The translations under genes were made by a program, and so were the position numbers. From Epilithonimonas zeae (lineage in GTDB: Bacteria > Bacteroidota > Bacteroidia > Flavobacteriales > Weeksellaceae): 64,000 bases of DNA. Below are positions 1 through 8,129 of this stretch, piece by piece (positions within the stretch are counted from its first letter, which is position 1; every line of letters starts with the position of its first letter). The notes under the pieces are model-generated. The model searched no databases, was not told the DNA's origin, and was given only the letters and a program-made list of their open reading frames with translations. The stretch spans positions 682,001 to 746,000 of the forward strand of contig NZ_CP075338.1 in the NCBI RefSeq assembly GCF_023278365.1, read 5' to 3'.

Positions 1-1318
1 TACTGATCTTTGAAAACTGAATCATCCCGAAATCGGTTGTCATATTTTGAATATGCCCAAGATTGATTTCCGGTAGAGTATAATTGAGTTCTGTTTTATT
101 ATTTTTAAATTTCTGAAATAACAGAGCGTGTAAGATAGATGAATTTTCCCAAGCCGTTGGAGCCATTTTTTCGAGTGATTTTGAACGTAAATTTTCCCGT
201 TTGCTTTCATTTTCTAATAATGTGTTTACAGCAACAGATAACTGCTCCGGAGCTTCAAAATCAATAATAATTCCGGTCTCTTCCTTTAAAACTTCCAAAG
301 CGTGTGGAATTGGAGTGGAAACAACGGCGCATCCACAGCTGATTGCATAGGAAAATGTGCCGCTCACTGCCTGATTTCTGTCTTTTGACGTGAAAAGATA
401 AACATCGGTAAGCTGAAGATATTCTAGTAATTCCGGGAGTGGCAGATAATCATTGATAAAACGGATGTTGTTTTCCAGATGAAGTTTACAAGTGAGATCT
501 TCTAAAAAATCACGATATTTTTCGCCTTCGTGCCTTACTATGGCAGGATGTGTTTTGCCAAGAATTAAAAAAATAACATCAGGATTTTTAGCAATGATTT
601 CCGGTAAGGCTTTCAGTGTCGTTTCAATATTTTTTCCCGAACTTAATAATCCGAAAGTTGAAAGAACCTTTTTGTTTTTAAGATTATACTTTTCTTTCAG
701 AGCAATTTTGTCTGTGAATGGCAAAAGGTGTGTTCCGTGGGGTATTACCGTAATTTTATCGAAAGGAATTTCATAATCATTCGAAAGAATTTCCGCAGAA
801 ATACTAGTCATTACAACAAGAGATTTTGCAAAACCGGCGATTTCTTTCACCTTTTCCTTTAGCTCTTTATCAGGTTTTGGCAGAACAGTGTGAAAAGTGA
901 TAATAACATCTTTTTTTAAGTTCTTGAGAAAAAGATACAAACCATTTCGGGTTTCATTAAAAAAGCCGAATTCGTGTTGAAGCATCACCAACTCAACTGT
1001 ATCGTTTTTATTGATCTTTGCCGCCAATTCCAAATAAGAAACGGCATCTGAGATATTTAATTTATACTCGGTATATTCATTATACTCATAATTTTCCTCT
1101 TCTGTTTCTATCGGGCAAATCATCGCATTGAATGATTCTCCGAATTTCGAATGAAGAGATTTTATAAGATCCTGTGTATAAGTGGCAATTCCGCATACCT
1201 TTGGAGGAAAAGTGCTTACAAAGACAATGTTGGTTTTATTATAGGTTTTGTGCTTTTTGTCATTATAAGATTGTCTAATTGCTTTATCCTCCACGTCTGA
1301 ATTAATATTTTTATTCAT
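1..1318 (-). CDS. GT4-type glycosyltransferase, C-terminus cut by window edge
   Basis: An open minus-strand frame runs from an ATG at 1318 to base 1 without a stop, giving 439 visible codons. The N-terminal part reads as a GT-B Rossmann half: a beta strand followed by FPPKVCGIATYTQDL near residues 39-54, the glycine-containing donor-lobe entry common in GT4 enzymes. The second half has KVLSTFGLLSSGKNIETTL, then LILGKTHPAI and the nucleotide-sugar loop TSKDRNQAVSGTFSYAISCG with VVSTPIPHALEVL, which is the usual E/S-G-x-P region of GT4 enzymes in altered form. It follows the GH130 gene by 39 bp on the same strand, so the two probably act on the same glycan or storage oligosaccharide. Donor and acceptor cannot be read from the sequence. 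More C-terminal sequence lies outside the window. Confidence 0.8.
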   Translation of the reverse strand, partial: MNKNINSDVEDKAIRQSYNDKKHKTYNKTNIVFVSTFPPKVCGIATYTQDLIKSLHSKFGESFNAMICPIETEEENYEYNEYTEYKLNISDAVSYLELAAKINKNDTVELVMLQHEFGFFNETRNGLYLFLKNLKKDVIITFHTVLPKPDKELKEKVKEIAGFAKSLVVMTSISAEILSNDYEIPFDKITVIPHGTHLLPFTDKIALKEKYNLKNKKVLSTFGLLSSGKNIETTLKALPEIIAKNPDVIFLILGKTHPAIVRHEGEKYRDFLEDLTCKLHLENNIRFINDYLPLPELLEYLQLTDVYLFTSKDRNQAVSGTFSYAISCGCAVVSTPIPHALEVLKEETGIIIDFEAPEQLSVAVNTLLENESKRENLRSKSLEKMAPTAWENSSILHALLFQKFKNNKTELNYTLPEINLGHIQNMTTDFGMIQFSKIS

Positions 1319-1357
1319 TTTTAATTTTTTCTTTAACCATATTCTGCCTAATCATCT

Positions 1358-2386
1358 TTATACAGCGTACATCATTAATTCTTTCAAGAGTTTTGAAATA
1401 TTGAGTGATGCAACAGCTATTCTTTCGTCTGCAGCTCCATAATAGATATACAGTCTGTCATTTTCTACAATGGTTCCTGTCGGGAAACAGACATTGTTGA
1501 CTTCACCCTTCAGTTCCCATTCTTCTTCGGGTTTGAAAAGCGGATAGGGAAGTCGGGAAATTTCTTTTTCCGGGTTTTCAAGATCCAATAAAGCTGCACA
1601 GGCGTTGTAAACATAACCGTTAATGGTATCATAAACACCGTGATAAATCATTAGCCAGCCGTATTCTGTTTCTATTGGCGGACATCCGCCTCCGATATAA
1701 CTTGATTCGTGATCATATTTCGGAGATAAAAGAATATGGTCTTTAAAATGTGAAAAGTAATCCTGCCAGAAATCAGAATTGAGATCTTCGATATTTTTTA
1801 CGCTGACGATCTGAATTTCAGGTCTTATCCTGTGAATGAAATAAAATTTATCGTTTATTTTTCTGGGGAAGAAAATCAGATTTTTATCCCATAAAAAGAT
1901 GGGGTCACTGTCAGGATGATTGATTTGAAATTCATTGTATCTTCTATATTTATCAGGGATTGAACCCTCTGATTCCGATAAAAGCTTAAACTCTTTATAA
2001 GAAATTTTCGGAACAATAATTTTTTTGTTTTTAAAGTATTTAAGATCGTTTGAAGTCGTTAATGTTCCTAAGGCATTGATGCCGTCATAACTTGTATAGG
2101 TCAGATAAAATACATCATCTATTTTTACAATTCGGGGATCTTCTACACCGTGTTTTTCGTATTCAGATTCAGGAACAATGATTGGCGTATCTGACCGTTT
2201 TTCTACCGTAAGCGGATCTGACAATATACAATGCCCGACAGTTGAAAAATTACCTTTGGCAACAGCGCGGTAAAATAAATGTATTTTGCCATTTTCCTTA
2301 ATAACAGCAGGATTCAGAACTCCTTCGTTTTCAAAATTTAAGTCGGTTTTTCTGAGTATAATTCCTTCTTTTTTTATTTCTACCAT
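1358..2386 (-). CDS. Glycoside hydrolase/phosphorylase family 130 protein
   Basis: 342-residue protein with the five-bladed propeller signature of GH130 (formerly DUF377): NPAVIKENGKIHLFYRA near residues 25-41, VEDPRI at 81-86 (its Asp is the general acid in characterised members), GGGCPPIETEYGWLMIYHG near 233-251 and YYGAADERIAVASL near the C-terminus. GH130 enzymes phosphorolyse or hydrolyse beta-mannosides, releasing mannose-1-phosphate in the phosphorylase branch; which branch applies here is not visible. No signal peptide, so cytoplasmic. The ATG directly abuts the stop codon of the upstream microprotein gene, and a GT4 glycosyltransferase follows, so this looks like a small glycan operon. 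Length is typical of the family. Confidence 0.85.
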   Translation of the reverse strand: MVEIKKEGIILRKTDLNFENEGVLNPAVIKENGKIHLFYRAVAKGNFSTVGHCILSDPLTVEKRSDTPIIVPESEYEKHGVEDPRIVKIDDVFYLTYTSYDGINALGTLTTSNDLKYFKNKKIIVPKISYKEFKLLSESEGSIPDKYRRYNEFQINHPDSDPIFLWDKNLIFFPRKINDKFYFIHRIRPEIQIVSVKNIEDLNSDFWQDYFSHFKDHILLSPKYDHESSYIGGGCPPIETEYGWLMIYHGVYDTINGYVYNACAALLDLENPEKEISRLPYPLFKPEEEWELKGEVNNVCFPTGTIVENDRLYIYYGAADERIAVASLNISKLLKELMMYAV

Positions 2387-2518
2387 TTAGGTTGTTGCGT
2401 TGCGACTTTCATTTTCTTTGTCTTTCCTTTTGTTTTGTTTGTCTTCCCGCTTCTCTTTTAGTGATTTTGCCGCAGGTGTTTTATCTGTTTTTTTCTTTGT
2501 ATCCTTTTCTTTTGCCAT
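2387..2518 (-). CDS. Lys-rich 43-residue microprotein
   Basis: A short complete frame, ATG at 2518 to TAA at 2387, encodes 43 residues, over a third of them Lys or Arg, starting MAKEKDTKKKTDKTPAAKSL. There is no hydrophobic segment and no Cys. Its TAA is immediately followed by the ATG of the GH130 gene, which argues for translational coupling and for a real gene. Short Lys-rich proteins of this kind are frequent in Bacteroidetes and are usually left unnamed; nucleic-acid or ribosome binding would fit the charge but nothing here proves it. Confidence 0.55.
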   Translation of the reverse strand: MAKEKDTKKKTDKTPAAKSLKEKREDKQNKRKDKENESRNATT

Positions 2519-2624
2519 TTTAAAATATTTTTATTGTATGTAAAGGTCATCCATTAAAAAAAGAAAGGTTTGTAATAGTCTTTCAATTTGTTACATAAAT
2601 CATAGATATTAAAATTTAAAGGAC

Positions 2625-2632
2625 TAACTTTG
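2625..2632 (+). promoter_or_regulatory. -7 promoter element TAACTTTG of the AraC-type gene
   Basis: TAACTTTG matches the Bacteroidetes TAnnTTTG -7 element. It contains the TTG that would otherwise look like an upstream start codon, so translation should begin downstream, at the ATG at 2684. Confidence 0.55.
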
Positions 2633-2683
2633 AAAGAGTGGCTGTCAACATATAGATTGACAAACTCTAAATACGGTAGGATA

Positions 2684-3244
2684 ATGAAGTTATATATAAA
2701 ATATATGGTAAGCCTGCGCTGCAAAATGGTGGTTCATCAGGAGCTTGAAAAACTGAATATAAGAAATGCCGTAGTAGACCTTGGACTTGTAGAAATATTG
2801 GATGATATTACGGATGAACAGCGACAGCTGTTAAAAGAAAATCTCCTCAAAACCGGACTTGAGTTATTGGATGATAAAAAAAGCATTCTGATCGAAAAAA
2901 TAAAAAATGCAGTCACAGAAATGATCCATTATTCCGAATCTCTTCCTAAAGAAAATTTCTCAGATTATATCAGTGAAAAGCTTGGCTACGATTACACTTA
3001 CCTTGCCAATACATTTTCTGAAGTGAAAGGTATGACTTTGCAGCACTTTATCATTATCAATAAAGTGGAAAGGGTAAAAGAGCTCCTTTTGTATGATGAA
3101 CTCAATCTTACTGAAATCTCTTATAAACTCAATTACAGCAGTGTTGCGCATCTTTCCAATCAGTTTAAAAAAATAACAGGACTTTCTCCTTCTTTCTACA
3201 AACAGCTGAAGCAAAAACGGCTGAAAAATTTAGAAGACTTATAA
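2684..3244 (+). CDS. AraC-family helix-turn-helix regulator
   Basis: 186 residues from the ATG at 2684. The reading frame extends upstream to a TTG at 2630, but that codon lies inside a promoter -7 element, and a purine-rich GGTAGG precedes the ATG, so 2684 is preferred. The C-terminal ~95 residues form an AraC/XylS double HTH: SDYISEKLGYDYTYLANTFS, then the linker helix with KVERVKELLLYDELNLTEIS and the second HTH with YSSVAHLSNQFKKITGLSPS. The N-terminal ~75 residues lack the cupin sensor of classical AraC and are mostly helical. Probably a soluble cytoplasmic transcription factor; target genes unknown. The preceding operon is divergent and the next gene is a CsbD-like stress protein. Confidence 0.8.
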   Translation: MKLYIKYMVSLRCKMVVHQELEKLNIRNAVVDLGLVEILDDITDEQRQLLKENLLKTGLELLDDKKSILIEKIKNAVTEMIHYSESLPKENFSDYISEKLGYDYTYLANTFSEVKGMTLQHFIIINKVERVKELLLYDELNLTEISYKLNYSSVAHLSNQFKKITGLSPSFYKQLKQKRLKNLEDL

Positions 3245-3347
3245 AAAGTGTGATATATGCAAATCTACTTTCGAAATGTATAACAGGATAAGATTAAAAT
3301 ATATCACCTTTGGCTTGTAATAATTCTGTTACATATAAATTCGAATT

Positions 3348-3566
3348 ATGAATACAAGTCACAATAAAGCTAATGAGGCTTTTAAAATTACAGGAGATTG
3401 GAAAGAACAATCGAAACAATTAAAAGAAAAATTTTCACAGCTTAAAGATTCAGATTTAGTGCTTGAAAAAGGAAAAGAAAATGAATTGCTGGGAAGATTA
3501 GAAAATAAACTAAGCAAAAGCCGTGAAGAGGTTATTAAGATTCTTAATAATACTCAACTTTCATAA
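3348..3566 (+). CDS. CsbD-like small stress protein
   Basis: 72 residues, highly charged, helical, no signal peptide. Residues ~13-45 (FKITGDWKEQSKQLKEKFSQ and following) match the CsbD/YjbJ pattern of a GxWxxxxGxxKxxxxxLTDxDL-like motif, here with SQLKDSDL, followed by GKENELLGRLENKLSKSREE, the typical second helix. CsbD proteins are general-stress proteins of unknown biochemical role. A terminator hairpin follows at 3619. Start is the only ATG available. Confidence 0.75.
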   Translation: MNTSHNKANEAFKITGDWKEQSKQLKEKFSQLKDSDLVLEKGKENELLGRLENKLSKSREEVIKILNNTQLS

Positions 3567-3618
3567 TGAGCATATTAAATCCAGAGAAATAGTACATATG
3601 TTTTGATGGATTTAATAG

Positions 3619-3656
3619 AAAAAGGGGCAGGTGCTTTTAAAGCCCTGTCCTTTTTT
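3619..3656 (+). terminator. Rho-independent terminator after the CsbD-like gene
   Basis: Arms AAAAAGGGGCAGG and CCTGTCCTTTTT pair with one bulged G, loop of 12 bases, followed by a T-run. It ends just before the next open frame, which makes a TTG at 3659 an unlikely start there. Confidence 0.7.
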
Positions 3657-3703
3657 ATTTGAAAATATCCTACTATGTTATGCTCCATTTAAATAAAAAA
3701 AAT

Positions 3704-3922
3704 ATGAGACCACCGGATAATTTACAGAATCTTACAAGAAAGATTTTTAAAGTGACGGGTAAAATTCAGTCTTCACATCCAGAATTGTATTTCCTGTTGA
3801 ATGAAACGCCTCTGTTTATGTCTATAAATCAGGAAGATATTACGGTTCAGGATCTAAAGCAATATCTTTCGTCTATTAGAATGCAGCTTGTTACCTTTGA
3901 GAAAGAAAAAATAAAAAAATGA
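3704..3922 (+). CDS. Small conserved-looking protein of unknown function
   Basis: 72 residues from the ATG at 3704 (MRPPDNLQNLTRKIFKV...). Alternative starts in frame are an ATG at 3680 and a TTG at 3659; the last sits on the tail of the preceding terminator. No signal peptide, membrane segment or recognised motif; mixed helical composition with a motif SHPELYFLLNETPLF. The last four bases overlap the start of the next gene (ATGA), so the two are translationally coupled and probably work together. Function unknown. Confidence 0.55.
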   Translation: MRPPDNLQNLTRKIFKVTGKIQSSHPELYFLLNETPLFMSINQEDITVQDLKQYLSSIRMQLVTFEKEKIKK

Positions 3923-4188
3923 AAACAATTATATTATATAAATTTAAAAACTCTGTCACGCAGAAAATGCCTCTTCTGAAAGAAAAAAGTCTGCTTAGTT
4001 CACTTAATGATCTGATGGCAATTGATCTTCTGGATACAGAAATATTAACGGAATATACAGTGGATGTTCCAGACGATTTTAATTTTGAATACCACAGCGA
4101 TGAAGAATTGTTAGAATTATGCAAGACTTCTAAAAGTTTTGTTGATTATCATTTTGTAACAACTTTGAACGACTATGATGTTATCTGA
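3919..4188 (+). CDS. Small acidic protein of unknown function
   Basis: 89 residues, acidic in the second half (VDVPDDFNFEYHSDEELLEL), no Cys apart from one near residue 69, no signal peptide. It overlaps the preceding gene by 4 bp. I recognise no family. The next gene, the truncated chaA-type antiporter, starts 43 bp downstream on the same strand. Confidence 0.55.
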   Translation: MKTIILYKFKNSVTQKMPLLKEKSLLSSLNDLMAIDLLDTEILTEYTVDVPDDFNFEYHSDEELLELCKTSKSFVDYHFVTTLNDYDVI

Positions 4189-4231
4189 TTTTACGAACCA
4201 AAGTTTTCAATCATCAGATAATTAAAATGAT

Positions 4232-4798
4232 ATGAAAAAAAAGATCTACCTTTTAGGCTGGACGATAATTGTTCCCATATTGGCTTGGATAGCCTATTTG
4301 CTGCATTATTCGCTAACGGGGCATTTATATTCTTTAATCCTTACATTCTTTCTTATAGGAGCCGTATTAGCGGCGGTTTACCATTCGGAAATCATTGCTT
4401 ATCGGGTAGGCGAGCCTTATGGAACATTACTTTTGGCTTTTGCGATAACCGTGATAGAAGTTTCTCTTATTATTTCGATAATGCTGAGTTCAAAAGGTTT
4501 GGAAACAATCAGTCTTGCGAGAGATACGGTCTTTGCTGCTGTGATGATTATTCTTACAGGGATTATCGGTATTTGTATTGTCGTTGGATCAATACGTTAT
4601 AAACAACAGGTTTTTACGCTGCAGGGTGTGAGTACCGCAATGATTACACTTGTTGTGATTGTTGTATTTATACTTATTCTTCCAAATTACACGACAAGTC
4701 ACAGCGAAGGAGAATATACTTCATTGCAATTGATCTTTATTTCTGTTATCTGTTTGTTATTATATATAGGTTTTACAATGGTTCAAACCATCAGACAC
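4232..4798 (+). pseudogene. chaA: Ca2+/H+ antiporter (ChaA type), truncated by IS insertion
   Basis: 189 codons of an integral membrane antiporter end exactly at the left edge of the IS element at 4799; the frame then runs 115 codons into IS sequence to a stop at 5143. Residues ~48-85 carry the CaCA alpha-1 repeat in ChaA form: HSEIIAYRVGEPYGTLLLAF with the following ITVIEVSLI, including the Glu residues that bind cation in this family. Six hydrophobic segments remain of the eleven expected for ~360 residues. The C-terminal half (alpha-2 repeat) is not found on the far side of either IS copy, so it has been deleted and not merely displaced. No transport activity is expected. Confidence 0.85.
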
Positions 4799-4828
4799 TG
4801 GATATGCAAACAAAATTTCCAGTATAAG

Positions 4829-5656
4829 TTAAGCTACATTTTGATAAATTTTGTTTTGATTGTTAAACTCTTCAATAGTTTGATAATTCAAGGCACTGTG
4901 GCGTCTTTTTTTGTTGTACCATATTTCAATATATTCAAATATTTCCAGCTCCATTTTTTCTTTTGTAATAAGCTTGTTTCCATAAATCAGTTCTGTTTTC
5001 AAAGATTTGAAAAAGCTCTCTGCCACAGCGTTATCCCAACAATTTCCTCTCCGGCTCATGCTTCTTGTAACTCCATAAAATTCCAGAGTATTTGCAAATT
5101 TTCTGCTTGCATATTGAACGCCTCTGTCGCTATGAAAAATTAGACTTTCCCCTATTTTTCTGTTTTTGACAGCCATTTTCCAGGCAGAAAGACTTGTCTC
5201 TTCGGTGCTCATTCCGTTGCTTAAACTCCATCCAATGATTTTCCGATCATACAAATCAATCACTGTTGTCAAGTACAAAAATCCTTCTTTGGTTTGAATG
5301 TAGGTAATATCAGAAACCCAAACTTGCGCAGGTTTTTCGGCTATAAAATTCCTGTCCAGCACATTTTCTACCACCAAATAATTGTGTTTAGAGTTTGTAG
5401 TCACTTTAAATTTCTTGCTCAGTTTACTTCGCAGTCCAAGCTCTTTCATATATTTAGCCACTGTGACTCGGGATATTTTGTAACCCAAGGAATTTAGCTC
5501 AGACGTAATCCTAGGGCTGCCATAGCGCTGTTTTGATGAAAAATATATTGAAGTGATTTGCTGTTTTATTTTTTCCTTCAAAAGCAATTTCTTGCTGCAA
5601 GGCCTGTTTTTCCATTTGTAATAACCACTGGAACATAGTTTTAAAACATTGCACAT
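4829..5656 (-). CDS. IS3-family transposase OrfB (DDE integrase), copy A
   Basis: 275 residues from the internal ATG. Carries the rve/DDE core: VWVSDITYIQTKEGFLYLTT (first Asp), IFHSDRGVQYAS (second Asp) and NAVAESFFKSLKTEL (Glu), with KRRHSALNYQT near the end. In IS3 elements the active enzyme is OrfAB, made by -1 frameshifting from orfA; here the orfB frame is open upstream through CTGAAATATAAATTC to the A7 slippery run, so the fusion can be made. The protein is identical to that of copy B. Confidence 0.93.
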   Translation of the reverse strand: MCNVLKLCSSGYYKWKNRPCSKKLLLKEKIKQQITSIYFSSKQRYGSPRITSELNSLGYKISRVTVAKYMKELGLRSKLSKKFKVTTNSKHNYLVVENVLDRNFIAEKPAQVWVSDITYIQTKEGFLYLTTVIDLYDRKIIGWSLSNGMSTEETSLSAWKMAVKNRKIGESLIFHSDRGVQYASRKFANTLEFYGVTRSMSRRGNCWDNAVAESFFKSLKTELIYGNKLITKEKMELEIFEYIEIWYNKKRRHSALNYQTIEEFNNQNKIYQNVA

Positions 5657-5703
5657 CTTTTCAATCGGGAAAATAGATTCATTATTTTTTATGAATTTAT
5701 ATT

Positions 5704-6003
5704 TCAGCGACCGCTCTTGGAGAAGATGCCGATTGCTTTTTTTAATATATCTCGTTCTAATTCTGCATCCTTCAACTTTTTTTCCAGCTCATGAATCTTT
5801 TCCTGTTCGGGTGTCAGTTTCAGTTTTCCATTCCCTGGAAAACTTCTTTCTCCAAATTCTTCGTACTCCTTACGCCATTTGTAAAGCAGCGTGACTGCGA
5901 TTCCCAGCTCCCTTGCGAGTTCTGACACATTAGTTCGTTCTTTGCTTAGCTCAACAGCTTTGGTTTTAAAAGCAGGATCGTAGATTTTTCGCTCTCCTTT
6001 CAT
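5704..6003 (-). CDS. IS3-family OrfA (HTH protein), copy A
   Basis: 99 residues: an N-terminal HTH of the IS3 OrfA type (YDPAFKTKAVELSKERTNVS, then ELARELGIAVTLLYKWRKEY) followed by a leucine-zipper-like helix (HELEKKLKDAELERDILKKA). Near the 3' end is TTAAAAAAAGC, an A7 slippery site; slipping back one base joins this frame to orfB. Identical to the copy at 6955-7254. Confidence 0.93.
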   Translation of the reverse strand: MKGERKIYDPAFKTKAVELSKERTNVSELARELGIAVTLLYKWRKEYEEFGERSFPGNGKLKLTPEQEKIHELEKKLKDAELERDILKKAIGIFSKSGR

Positions 6004-6060
6004 AGGTTAAAATTAAGGTTTTATGCTTAACTTTAACTGGAAGCTAAATTAGTACATCCA

Positions 6061-6177
6061 AACAAAGAGTTTGACGAAATGGAAGACTATTTTAGTCAGT
6101 TTCCGATTTTTAAAAATTTAGTTGCGCTAGTAACAGACGAAATTCAAGTAAAAAAGTATGCTAAACCGAGCTTGTAA
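6061..6177 (+). pseudogene. 3' fragment of an unidentified gene next to IS copy A
   Basis: The frame is open from the IS boundary for 38 codons (NKEFDEMEDYFSQFPIFKNL and on) to a TAA at 6175. It reads like the tail of a soluble acidic-helical protein whose front was lost with the IS-adjacent deletion. The same frame continues past the TAA for another 35 sense codons to a TAA at 6283. No family recognised. Confidence 0.35.
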
Positions 6178-6291
6178 GCTTACCGATTTAAAACGGGGCT
6201 GATTGCTTCGATCGAATGTTTTCCGAAGTGTCGAGACATCGATGCTAAAATCCTCAACACAAAGCCAAATAAAGTTATTTGTTAAAATAAG

Positions 6292-6702
6292 ATGAATTTT
6301 GAAAAGTTAAACATAGATATTTCTTATCCGCAACGAATAGAAATAATAATTGAATTTTTATTGAAAATATTAGGTAAATACAATGGTTTGGGCAATTTGG
6401 ATAAAACCTGGGACGACAACATAATGCCAATTATTAATCAATCAATAACTGAGAGCGGAGCTTACATAAAAAAAAGTAAATTAGAGATAACCAGAAAATC
6501 AGTCAAAGAAAAACTTTCTTATAACTTATCACTGATTGTTAATGCTCTTTCTTTAAATCTTAGTTGCATTAAAGATGATTTGACAAAGCATAATTTTCAA
6601 ACTAGTTTACGCATTATTAGAGTATATGAAAATGGAAATCTTGAGACACTATATGCTGATACTTATTATATAGACAAACATTATATAGACAAACAATATT
6701 AA
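6292..6702 (+). CDS. Hypothetical protein between the two IS copies
   Basis: 136 residues, ATG at 6292. No signal peptide or membrane helix, no recognised motif. The last 11 codons come from a 15-bp tandem duplication (positions 6665-6694), giving YIDKH-YIDKQ-Y. Base composition is more AT-rich than the flanking genes. It sits alone between inverted IS copies, so it may be horizontally acquired cargo or a leftover of the deleted segment. Function unknown. Confidence 0.5.
   Translation: MNFEKLNIDISYPQRIEIIIEFLLKILGKYNGLGNLDKTWDDNIMPIINQSITESGAYIKKSKLEITRKSVKEKLSYNLSLIVNALSLNLSCIKDDLTKHNFQTSLRIIRVYENGNLETLYADTYYIDKHYIDKQY
6665..6694. repeat. 15-bp tandem repeat, two copies
   Basis: The unit ATTATATAGACAAAC occurs twice in direct succession at the 3' end of the hypothetical gene. 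Fifteen bases keep the frame and duplicate five residues. Confidence 0.8.
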
Positions 6703-6954
6703 AATGTTTAGTTATCAGATTATTTAATGAATTTATTCTCGTTAATAAAAATATTGAAGTAACTAAGAAAATTAATTTTGAAAGATCAGAAAGCTGATCG
6801 GCTAGTAGTTCTAATTGTTCTTTGCATTTCAATCTGATATGAAGTAATCCGAAATGGAATTATATATCGTAAATAACATTTTATGAGATAATGAATGTGG
6901 ATGTACTAATTTAGCTTCCAGTTAAAGTTAAGCATAAAACCTTAATTTTAACCT

Positions 6955-7254
6955 ATGAAAGGAGAGCGAAAAATCTACGATCCTGCTTTTAAAACCAAAG
7001 CTGTTGAGCTAAGCAAAGAACGAACTAATGTGTCAGAACTCGCAAGGGAGCTGGGAATCGCAGTCACGCTGCTTTACAAATGGCGTAAGGAGTACGAAGA
7101 ATTTGGAGAAAGAAGTTTTCCAGGGAATGGAAAACTGAAACTGACACCCGAACAGGAAAAGATTCATGAGCTGGAAAAAAAGTTGAAGGATGCAGAATTA
7201 GAACGAGATATATTAAAAAAAGCAATCGGCATCTTCTCCAAGAGCGGTCGCTGA
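6955..7254 (+). CDS. IS3-family OrfA (HTH protein), copy B
   Basis: Identical 99-residue OrfA to copy A. The A7 slippery run lies at 7215-7221; a -1 slip there continues as SNRHLLQERSLKYKFIKNNE into orfB, giving the OrfAB transposase. Confidence 0.93.
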   Translation: MKGERKIYDPAFKTKAVELSKERTNVSELARELGIAVTLLYKWRKEYEEFGERSFPGNGKLKLTPEQEKIHELEKKLKDAELERDILKKAIGIFSKSGR

Positions 7255-7301
7255 AATATAAATTCATAAAAAATAATGAATCTATTTTCCCGATTGAAAA
7301 G

Positions 7302-8129
7302 ATGTGCAATGTTTTAAAACTATGTTCCAGTGGTTATTACAAATGGAAAAACAGGCCTTGCAGCAAGAAATTGCTTTTGAAGGAAAAAATAAAACAGCAA
7401 ATCACTTCAATATATTTTTCATCAAAACAGCGCTATGGCAGCCCTAGGATTACGTCTGAGCTAAATTCCTTGGGTTACAAAATATCCCGAGTCACAGTGG
7501 CTAAATATATGAAAGAGCTTGGACTGCGAAGTAAACTGAGCAAGAAATTTAAAGTGACTACAAACTCTAAACACAATTATTTGGTGGTAGAAAATGTGCT
7601 GGACAGGAATTTTATAGCCGAAAAACCTGCGCAAGTTTGGGTTTCTGATATTACCTACATTCAAACCAAAGAAGGATTTTTGTACTTGACAACAGTGATT
7701 GATTTGTATGATCGGAAAATCATTGGATGGAGTTTAAGCAACGGAATGAGCACCGAAGAGACAAGTCTTTCTGCCTGGAAAATGGCTGTCAAAAACAGAA
7801 AAATAGGGGAAAGTCTAATTTTTCATAGCGACAGAGGCGTTCAATATGCAAGCAGAAAATTTGCAAATACTCTGGAATTTTATGGAGTTACAAGAAGCAT
7901 GAGCCGGAGAGGAAATTGTTGGGATAACGCTGTGGCAGAGAGCTTTTTCAAATCTTTGAAAACAGAACTGATTTATGGAAACAAGCTTATTACAAAAGAA
8001 AAAATGGAGCTGGAAATATTTGAATATATTGAAATATGGTACAACAAAAAAAGACGCCACAGTGCCTTGAATTATCAAACTATTGAAGAGTTTAACAATC
8101 AAAACAAAATTTATCAAAATGTAGCTTAA
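7302..8129 (+). CDS. IS3-family transposase OrfB, copy B
   Basis: Identical 275-residue DDE integrase domain to copy A, with all three catalytic acidic residues in place. The ATG at 7302 is internal to the open frame; the functional product is probably the OrfAB frameshift fusion starting at 6955. Nothing in the sequence suggests inactivation, so the element may still move. Confidence 0.93.
   Translation: MCNVLKLCSSGYYKWKNRPCSKKLLLKEKIKQQITSIYFSSKQRYGSPRITSELNSLGYKISRVTVAKYMKELGLRSKLSKKFKVTTNSKHNYLVVENVLDRNFIAEKPAQVWVSDITYIQTKEGFLYLTTVIDLYDRKIIGWSLSNGMSTEETSLSAWKMAVKNRKIGESLIFHSDRGVQYASRKFANTLEFYGVTRSMSRRGNCWDNAVAESFFKSLKTELIYGNKLITKEKMELEIFEYIEIWYNKKRRHSALNYQTIEEFNNQNKIYQNVA

Larger units (their letters stand above)
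4799..6060 (-). mobile_element. IS3-family insertion sequence, copy A (1262 bp)
   Basis: Ends were set by comparing with copy B at 6898-8159. Terminal repeats begin TGGATATGCAAAC on one side and TGGATGTACTAAT on the other and match imperfectly over about 36 bp, sharing AAGTTAAGC at the inner end. Contains orfA and orfB on the minus strand. Flanking triplets are CAC (left) and AAC (right), so no target duplication is present, unlike copy B. That fits a deletion starting at this copy, which also explains the missing half of chaA. Confidence 0.93.

Noticed and set aside
2630-2683. TTG start giving a longer AraC-type protein
   Set aside because: The TTG is part of the TAACTTTG promoter element, and the ATG at 2684 has a purine-rich site before it.
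4232-5143. A continuous 303-codon membrane protein frame
   Set aside because: Only the first 189 codons belong to the antiporter; from 4799 the frame reads the reverse strand of the IS transposase, so it is a chimera.
6617-6832. A 71-codon minus-strand frame (MKCKEQLELLADQ...)
   Set aside because: It overlaps the 3' end of the plus-strand gene at 6292 and its second half is the antisense of the 15-bp tandem repeat; only the first ~25 residues look protein-like.
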